DNA of 9,587 nt. It comes from Desulfuromonadaceae bacterium. GTDB taxonomy: Bacteria > Desulfobacterota > Desulfuromonadia > Desulfuromonadales > UBA2294. The DNA lies in NCBI GenBank assembly GCA_024636225.1, contig JAGXHN010000008.1, positions 1-9,587 on the forward strand, given 5' to 3'. The position numbers and the translations under genes were made by a program. Shown piece after piece: positions 1 to 7,300 of this stretch. Position 1 is the first letter of the stretch, and the number at the start of each line of letters is the position of its first letter. The notes beneath the pieces were generated by a model, which saw only the letters and a program-made list of their open reading frames with translations, was not told the origin of the DNA and searched no databases.

Positions 1-36
1 CGGGAATGACGATTTCATGTCGGGACGCGCCCCGAC
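1..36. repeat. Edge fragment of a repeat core followed by a short hairpin
   Basis: The window opens with CGGGAATGAC, identical to the right arm of the palindromic repeat core found in full at 300-326 and 357-383, so it probably begins inside another copy. It is followed by a 6-bp perfect inverted repeat, GTCGGG (19-24) and CCCGAC (31-36), around a 6-nt loop. There is no T-tract after it, so it does not look like a terminator. The identity of the core is seen directly. That a full copy lies left of the window edge is inference. Confidence 0.5.
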
Positions 37-43
37 TTTGCGC

Positions 44-77
44 CTTACTTTTTGTCCAGACGCCAACAAAAAGTAAG
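44..77. repeat. 12-bp inverted repeat (REP-like intergenic hairpin)
   Basis: CTTACTTTTTGT (44-55) is a perfect inverted copy of ACAAAAAGTAAG (66-77), separated by a 10-nt loop, and is followed by CAAAAAA. Motifs of the type AAAAAGTAAGCAAAAA occur as dispersed intergenic repeats in many proteobacterial genomes. I recall this in general terms and have not matched it to a named family. On the plus strand no U-run follows the stem, so intrinsic termination in that direction is unlikely. It sits in the same non-coding repeat cluster as the 57-bp units. Confidence 0.55.
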
Positions 78-174
78 CAAAAAATGGCTCTTCCCTGCGG
101 GAGGCATGTTCTTATGATTGGAGAGGCGGTGCGGTTAATGTCTGCGGATGCTGGATTGAATTGGGAGCTGTTTA

Positions 175-209
175 AATGCCGGGGCCGATCCATTCGGCCC
201 ATCGGCATT
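175..209. repeat. Nested 35-nt inverted repeat able to form a long hairpin
   Basis: The outer arms AATGCCG (175-181) and CGGCATT (203-209) are perfect complements. Inside them GGGCCGA (182-188) pairs with TCGGCCC (194-200) around the 5-nt loop TCCAT, leaving only a small unpaired bulge (201-202) on the right side. This is the most stable hairpin I see in the window. No T-run follows, so I do not call it a terminator. It could be another REP-type element or an RNA structure in a transcript of the flank. Confidence 0.55.
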
Positions 210-243
210 GGTGGTTATATTGTAACGGCAGTCAAAAACAGAT

Positions 244-255
244 TGTCATCCCCGA
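244..255 (-). repeat. Inverted degenerate copy of the repeat-core arm
   Basis: TGTCATCCCCGA differs at a single base from the reverse complement of TCGGGAATGACA, the right arm of the 57-bp unit core. It is followed at 281-291 by TTCAATCTTTA, which is identical to the spacer part of unit 1 at 338-348. The stretch 244-299 therefore looks like a decayed or rearranged unit ahead of the intact ones. Confidence 0.4.
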
Positions 256-299
256 ATGTATTAATCAAAGGATCCAGCTTTTCAATCTTTAAAGTCTGG

Positions 300-444
300 A
301 TTCCCGATCAGAACCGCTTCGGGAATGACAAGATAGGTTCAATCTTTACAAGCGCAATTCCCGATCAGAACCGCCTCGGGAATGACAAGATAGTTTCAAC
401 CTTTACAAGCGCAATTCCCGATCAGGATCTCCTTGGGAATGACA
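300..444. repeat. 57-bp tandem units with a palindromic core
   Basis: Unit 1 (300-356) and unit 2 (357-413) are each exactly 57 bp and differ at only three positions by eye. A third unit starts at 414 and keeps only the core and the GACA tail (to about 444). Each core begins ATTCCCGA and ends TCGGGAAT, an 8-bp perfect inverted repeat around an 11-nt loop. In unit 3 the right arm carries one change and the loop sequence differs. After the core comes a shared spacer starting GACAAGATAG and ending ACAAGCGCA. Because 57 is a multiple of three the repeat keeps reading frames open and creates a spurious open frame across 6-503. The whole period is repeated, so this is not a repeat-spacer CRISPR layout. 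It most resembles an amplified intergenic palindromic element. Confidence 0.75.
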
Positions 445-520
445 GAAACGCGCGCGATGTTTTGCCTTTGCCATTTTTATCTCTGGTCCTCGTACACCTT
501 TGAACTTCTAAAAAATTTAA

Positions 521-551
521 ATTCCCGATATCTCCATTTTTTGGAATGAGA
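521..551. repeat. Degenerate copy of the repeat core
   Basis: ATTCCCGATATC (521-532) matches the first nine bases of the 57-bp unit core before diverging, and GGAATGAGA (543-551) matches the right arm and start of the tail with one change in GACA. The middle has drifted into AT-rich sequence. It marks the downstream limit of the repeat cluster, just before the leader of the large gene. Confidence 0.4.
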
Positions 552-560
552 GTTTATGGG

Positions 561-718
561 TCAGTCAACAATTTGATCTTTTTTTTGATAGACTGAATCA
601 GTCCCGATAGCTGATTAATTTAAATTCATAGACGTATATTTATTAAACAATTGTTATTCTACAAAAAAGTGCTGAATAAAAAAATTAACTCGATCAATTG
701 ATCTGTTCATGTGGTGGT
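561..718 (+). promoter_or_regulatory. AT-rich leader of the glucan synthase gene with three small palindromes
   Basis: This stretch is clearly richer in A and T than its surroundings and lies directly upstream of the start codon, so it is the likely promoter region. Three perfect dyads are visible: GACTGAATCAGTC (591-603, 6-bp arms around one base), AACAATTGTT (646-655) and GATCAATTGATC (692-703). The half-site TCAGTC of the first also occurs alone at 561-566. A weak pair TTGTTA (651-656) and GAATAA (674-679) has 17-nt spacing, and TATATT (635-640) could be a -10 box, but no strong sigma-70 promoter stands out. Operator function for the palindromes is inference from their shape and position only. 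Confidence 0.35.
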
Positions 719-723
719 GAGGT
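719..723 (+). promoter_or_regulatory. Shine-Dalgarno sequence of the glucan synthase gene
   Basis: GAGGT lies five bases before the ATG at 729 and matches the anti-Shine-Dalgarno core. An in-frame TAA at 723-725 overlaps the end of the site, and no alternative start codon lies between that stop and 729. Together these fix 729 as the most likely start of the large gene. Confidence 0.7.
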
Positions 724-728
724 AAAGA

Positions 729-1325
729 ATGAATTCAGGGCTTCTTGTTGGTTATTTTGCACAAAAAAGTGATGCTCGACGAATTATCTGGATGCTGGAA
801 AAACGTGGCTTTTTCAAGACACTGTTATTGCATAAAGACTCTGCCGGGCGCTTGCATTCTTTCGACCCCTTTTATCGTCGTCAGCTTCTCGGGCTCCTTT
901 TTTTCTCTCTGTTATTTTCCGGTTTATTTGTTGTCACACTCCTCTTCTTACCTCTGGTCTGGATTAATAGTCAGCTGACTCTCCTCTCTTCGCTTTTTGT
1001 TGTTGCGGCGTCGATCGGTCTGATCTCTGGATGGTTCATAATCAGACGTTCGAGGTACGGGATCGATGCCGGTCTGCTGTCTGAATATTCCAAAACAATT
1101 CTCTCTGAGGAGTCTCTGCTTCTGCTCCAGGGGCGGGTTGTTGACCTGCCGATAGCACTCTCTTTAATTCTTGCTCATGCCGAGACCAGTCCGGTTATTT
1201 TTATCAAACATCCTTCTTTTGATAAACGTGTTGTTGCTCGATCTAATGCCTGCCCGGTAGAGTTTAAACAGCCTTTGAGTCCAACATTGCAACCGTCGAC
1301 AAAAAGGAGACGTGGCAAGGGTGGC
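729..1325 (+). other. N-terminal extension: split alpha/beta module around a membrane hairpin (residues 1-199)
   Basis: Residues 5-46 read as strand (GLLVGYF), helix (DARRIIWMLEKRGF), strand (TLLLHKD). Two hydrophobic segments follow, at about 53-78 and 83-105, joined by a short turn and ending in FIIRRSR. Residues 109-162 again look alpha/beta: helix ending EYSKTIL, strand SLLLLQGRVV, helix IALSLILAHAET, strand PVIFIKHP. A basic linker TKRRRGKGG (191-199) leads into the canonical synthase. This order resembles small GSP17M/DUF1269-type membrane proteins, in which a ferredoxin-like half-domain flanks a membrane hairpin. That comparison is from memory and by eye. Two helices would return the chain to the cytoplasm, leaving the rest of the topology unchanged. 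A sensory or regulatory role is only a guess. Confidence 0.5.
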
Positions 1326-4300
1326 CGTGTCTCCTTTCAGTTACTAAAACAGATTCGGACCGATCGAAGCTGGGTGCAGGAGGTTTGTACCGATTTGATG
1401 GAGGCAAATCGGGTCGGACAGGGGGCGACCGGAGTTGCAGAATGGATCATCGACAATGAATATATGTTGGTGAAAACCGTCCGGGATATTCTGCTTAATT
1501 TGCCCAAAAGTTTTTTTCGCAATTTGCCGACAGTTGTCGAGGAGCCGCGTCATGGTCGCCTCCCGTATATCTACTGTCTGTCCAAAAAGGTGCTGACCGA
1601 TGCGAATCTGCATCTGACCCGGGATCAGATTCTTGCATCGGTTTTGGCTTCACAAGAGAAACATCCTTTATCGATTGCTGAACTCTGGGCGCTGCCGCAA
1701 ATGCTGCGTGTTGCCCTGATTGAAAATATCAAAAGATTGGCAATTTCGGCACAGACCGATCTGTGTGACAGTCAGCAAGCGGCATTCTGGGCGAACAGAC
1801 TGATAGAGGCAAATAAACGCGATGTTAACCAGCTCTTTTACATTATGGCAGAGTTGTCTGTCGCCAAGCCGCACCCCAGCCCCTATTTCAGTGCACAATT
1901 GATCGATAATCTTTACGATGAAACAGATGTTCTGGTCCCTGTTCAGGCTTGGATTGAACGTTCGTTCGGTAGTCTTGTCAATGAATTGGTGTTGCAGGAA
2001 CAGAATCGTCAGACTTCAGATCAGTTGGCAATCGGTAATGCTTTCACCAGTCTGCGTCAATTGATCCAACTCGACTGGAAAGAGTTGTTCGAGCAGCTCA
2101 GTTCTGTGGAACAGATTTTGCGCAAGGATCCGTCTGGAGTCTATCCGCAGATGGATTTTGCGACCCGAGACAGATACCGGCAAGTGATCGAGACGGTGGC
2201 AGATCGAAGTGATCGGGATGAGCCTTCAGTGGCGCAGGCGGTCGTTACTCTGGCGGCACAGAATCGCTCTGTCGCAAAATCGTGCGATGAAGCAGATCCG
2301 GGGCATATCGGGTATTTTTTGATCGGCGCAGGGTCAGGGGATTTTTCGGCGTATCTCGGTAGCGATGAATCGATCTTCAGCCGCACTATTGCTTACGTTA
2401 AAAAAAATCATACGGCTATTTACCTCAGTGGTGTCTCGATTCTGACCGGTCTGATTGTGACTCTATTCGGTTGCTATGCTCTCACCGGAGTTGAACTTTC
2501 ACTCTCCATCAGCCTTCTTGTATTGACAATTCTCCCGGCCAGTCAGCTTGCCGTTGAGGTGATGAATTACTTTGTGATTCGTTTTATGCCGACTCTCCCT
2601 CTGCCGAAAATGAATTTTCAGGAATCGGGAATTCAAGATGAGTTCAGAACCTTGATTGTGGTGCCGACTCTTTTGCTGAATGCAAAATCGATTCAGTCTG
2701 ATCTTGAAAAACTGGAAATTCGCTACATGTCAAATCGGGAGAATAATCTTCTTTTTAGTCTCTTTTCTGACTATACCGATGCTCACCAGCAGGTCGTTGA
2801 GGGAGATGAGGCTCTTTATCAACAGATGCTTGAAGGGGTAAAAAGACTTAATGACCGTTACGGTCATGTTTTTCTGTTGTTTCATCGCGAGCGTTCGTGG
2901 TGTGAAAGTGAACAGAAATTTATCGGTTGGGAGAGAAAACGTGGCAAGCTGGAGCAACTTAATGCCTTGTTAGACGGTTCCTCTCCCGATTATGCGCTGG
3001 AGCTGGTCCGGGTCGGGAGTCTGGAGCAGATCAGTCATATCCGGTTTGTTATCACTCTTGATAGTGACACTCAATTGCCGCACGGAACCGCCCGGCGGAT
3101 GATTGAAACTCTTGCCCACCCTTTGAATCGTCCGCGGTTTGATGCGACAGGTCAGTTGAGTCCCGGAAGTTTTACCTTGATACAGCCTCGGGTCTCATCG
3201 TCCCTGCCGAGTGCGAATATTTCATTTTTCAGTCGACTGTTTGCTGAATCGATCGGGGTCGATCCGTATAACCGGGTGACGGCAGATGTTTATCAGGATC
3301 TGACCGGTGAGGGGTCGTATCACGGTAAGGGAATTTATGATGTTCAGGCTTTTCATCGTCTTCTGACCGGACGCTTCCCGGAAGATCTGATTCTCAGTCA
3401 CGATCTGATTGAAGGGGCGCATGCCCGGACCGGTCTGGCAAGTGACATTGAGCTGTATGATGAATTTCCGCCGGATTACATCAATTATTTCAGACGGATG
3501 CATCGCTGGATCAGAGGGGATTGGCAAATTGCTCTCTGGCTCCTCCCCTGGGTTCCGTTGGCGAACGGAAAAATGGGGAAAAATCCACTCTCCTGGTTCA
3601 ACCGCTGGAAAGTGTTTGACAACCTGCGTCGCAGTCTGGTTCCTGTTTCGAGCCTGTTTCTGCTCCTATATTCATGGATGGCATCGAGTCTGACAGCGTC
3701 GGCAGTGTTGTCGCTGGTGGGGTTCTGTCTGCTCTGGCCACTGATGGTCAGAGTGATCGCCCTGCTGACGACACGTAAAGGGCATAAAAATTTTTCCTTA
3801 TCGCAGATCTGGCGCGACACGCTTAGAATATTTGCTGAAATTGCTCTGATGCCGCATCTGGTGCTGGTATCCCTGGGTGCTATTTTCAGGGTCCTGTATC
3901 GAATGCTGATTTCCCACCGGCATCTGCTCGAATGGACATCGTCGCAAGTCGCTCATTTTGGCGGGGTCGCTCAACGTAAATTACTGATTTTTATTTTGTG
4001 CTGTTTCTCTGTTCTCTCTTTGACACTGGCGTATCTGCTTTATCATCGACATCCGGACCATCTCATCATCGCGACGCCATTTCTTTTTTTATGGTTCATC
4101 TCCCCTCTGGTCGGCTGGTTGCTGACCTCACGAAAAAAGCCGTTAAAAGTACTTGATGAAATTTCAGCTCAGGATCGTGATTATCTGCGCAGGTTGACAC
4201 GCCGGACCTGGCGCTATTTTGATGATTTCGTCAATGACCAAACCTGCTGGCTCCCGCCTGACAATTATCAGGTGTCGCATCAGGATCAGGTCGCTATGCG

Positions 4301-7300
4301 AACCAGCCCGACCAATATCGGGCTCTGGATGCTTTCGCTTCTCGGCGCGCGTGATTGTGGTTACATCGGTGTCAGAACTCTGGTTGACCGACTCTCTGCG
4401 ACGATGTTGACCCTGGAAAAACTTGAGAAATACGAGGGGCATCTGTTGAACTGGTACGATCTGTCTGATCTGCACCCCCTCGAACCGAGATATGTCTCTT
4501 CTGTCGATAGTGGCAATCTTCTCGCCTCCTTATGGGTGATGGAAGCGGGGTTAAAAGAGCTGCGGCAACGCCCTCTGCTCGATGCAACAGTCCTGACCGG
4601 TTTTGTCGACAGCGGTAATATTCTTCACCGTCTGGTCTCCGATCAAAGGGGGGATGACAAGGCGTTGCTCGACTTTGAAAAACGTCTGGTTCTCTGGCGT
4701 AAACCTTTGCAAAGTTCACTTGAGTTGGTCCGGCAGGTGGTCGATGATGCTCTGGTTCTGCCGGATATCCTCACTGCTATCAGTACCAGCTTTAACGAAG
4801 TGAGTGAAGTCGATTACTGGTGTCGATCCCTCAAGAATCAAATCCGGGGCGCCCGAGAGGCTGTCGATTTATATCTCGGTTGGGTTGTCTCTTTGCTGGA
4901 GGTTGAACCGCAGGGGATTACGCAATCCGTTCCGTCGTTTCATAAGGTTCTGGGCGAGGAACTGACACTGTTGCCGTCCCTCGCCGAAACCTGTGCCGAC
5001 GCGTTCTCTGATACCTCTTTTTTTCAGATCATAAAGAATAGTTCGAAATCGCCTGAATGGCTCGTCCGGATGAGCGATGCGTATGATCGATCGCGACTTG
5101 AGGCACGAAAGCTGTCCGATCAGATTCTTTTGCTTGAAGCACAGATTGATCGTTTCGGCAAAGCGATCAATATGTCCTTTCTCTACGATCCTCTGCGCAA
5201 ACTGTTTGCTGTCGGCTATAACGTTTCAGTCGGTCGACGTGATGAATCGTTTTATGATCTGCTGGCGAGCGAAGCCCGGCTCGGCAGTTTTGCCTCAATC
5301 GCTCGTGGTGATGTTCCGATGGAGCACTGGTTTTCTATGGGGCGTCCTCATGCGATGGTCGATAATCATCGGGTGTTGATGAGCTGGAGCGGCACCATGT
5401 TTGAGTACCTGATGCCTCTGCTGCTGCAAAATTCTTATGAAAATTCTTTGTTACACCGTGCCGTTACGAGGGCGGTCGATATTCAGATTAATTATGGCCG
5501 GAAGCGAAAAGTCCCCTGGGGGGTGTCAGAATCGGCCTACGGGAATCTCGACCTCAACAAAACCTATCAATACATGGCGTTTGGTGTGGCAGAGCTCGGT
5601 CTGAAGCGATTAATGAAGAGTCAGCTGGTGGTTGCTCCGTATGCGAGTCTCCTGGCGATCAGTATTCGTCCGAAAAAAACGCTGGAAAACCTCAAGCGGC
5701 TGGAAAATCTCGGACTCTACAACAACTACGGCTTTTATGAATCGATTGATTTCAGCCGCAAAGCGACGAAGACGGGTAAAAAAGGGGTGGTCGTCAAGGC
5801 ATATATGGCTCATCACCAGGGGATGAGCTTTATATCGATGCTTAATTTTCTGCATGATAATCGTTTTCGCAAGCGGTTTCATTCAGACCCCAGAGTTAAG
5901 GCATTTGAACAGCTGCTGCAGGAAAGAATTCCGACTCTGCCGCCGTTGCAACTTGCATCGGCACGTGAAAACCCCCAGATTGTTTCGAGTATGGTCGGAA
6001 TCGAGGATCGCGGCAAGCGATTCACGACACCACATACATCGATCCCGAAAACACGCCTTCTGAGTAACAGTTCTTATAATCTGATGTTGACAAACACCGG
6101 TGGTGGGTACAGTCAGTGGCACGGGCTGGAGCTGACCCGCTGGCGTTTTGATCAGACGACCGATCTCTGGGGGAGCTATATTTATCTGTATGAGGAAGAG
6201 ATGGGGAACCTCTGGTCTGCGGCTTATCACCCTGTCGGGCTGGAAGCTGATGATTATGAAGTGGAGTTTGCCCTCGATCGCGTTACCTTCAGTCGCACTG
6301 ATTTCGACATTCATGCTCTGACCGATGTGCTGGTGTCGCCTGAAGATGATGTCGAAATTCGCCGATTGTCATTGATGAATCGTTCTGATCGGCCGCGTAC
6401 CCTCTGTTTAACCAGTTATTTTGAACTCGCCATGGCGGCGCATAATGCCGATCGGCAGCATCCGGCCTTTAATAAAATTTTTATTCAGACCGAGGCGCTC
6501 CCCGAAAAAAGAACGCTTCTGGCGTATCGACGTTCACGCAGCGATGAACCTGCTGATACGTTTATGGCGCATCGGATAGCGTCTGAGACGATTTTGACTC
6601 CATTTGAATTCGAGACGGATCGGGCCAGGTTTATCGGCCGTGGCAATACGCTTGCATCGCCTGCCGGAGCGAGCGCAAGGCCCGGCAACAGCCAGGGTTT
6701 TGTGCTTGATCCGATCTTCAGTCTGCGTCATCAGGTGACACTCGAACCGGGTCAACGTTGTGAGGTCTCATTTATCCTTGCGGTCGCCAGAACCCGTGAG
6801 GAAGTGATTGCTCTGGCTGATAAATATTCTGAGACTTATCAGATCGATGCCATGGAGTTTGCCTGGCGTTCGGCACAGATTGAATTACGGCTGCTGCATA
6901 TCCAGCCGGACGATGCGCGCTGGTTTCAACAGCTGGCCAACCATATGCTGTTTCCGAATCAGCTTCTGCGCGTTTCTGCGGATCAGATTATGGAAAATCA
7001 TAAAGGGCAATCCGGGCTCTGGCCTTATGCGATTTCCGGTGATCTTCCGATCTTGCTGGTCACTATTGCTGAGTCGCGTGATTTGAATCTGATTCGCCAG
7101 CTGCTTCAGGCGCACAGCTACTGGCGAATGCACGGATTTGCTGCGGATTTGCTGATCATCAATGAGGAGGAGGGGGCGTACGATCAACCGTTGCGGGAGA
7201 AGTTGATCAATATGATTCAGGCATACGCCTCATCTACGACCAGTGGCCATCCCGGCAACGTGCTGTTGCGTAGTGCCGATCAGATCCCTGACGACGATCT

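Noticed and set aside
300..444. Possible CRISPR array
   Set aside because: The entire 57-bp period is conserved, including the part that would be spacer. There are only two complete units and no cas genes in view.
6..503. A 165-codon plus-strand open frame over the upstream region
   Set aside because: It runs through hairpins and the 57-bp repeats, whose length is a multiple of three, and its translation simply repeats the unit (IPDQNR...GND). There is no good Shine-Dalgarno site and no recognisable domain.
574..590. T-rich run as an intrinsic terminator of an upstream gene
   Set aside because: The preceding inverted repeat at 521-547 has a weak short stem and is too far from the T-run for a convincing terminator.
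923..927. Impression that the QxxRW motif of the glycosyltransferase is damaged
   Set aside because: The motif actually lies at protein residues 923-927 and reads RMHRW. An R at the first position is normal in this family, so it is not a lesion.
745..978. Small plus-strand frame overlapping the start of the large gene
   Set aside because: It lies in another frame within the synthase, which has a better start signal and clear family motifs.
5883..6314. 143-codon antisense frame inside the synthase
   Set aside because: It is fully embedded in conserved coding sequence on the other strand, with no domain or start signal. It is a shadow of codon use, as are the other antisense frames across the gene.
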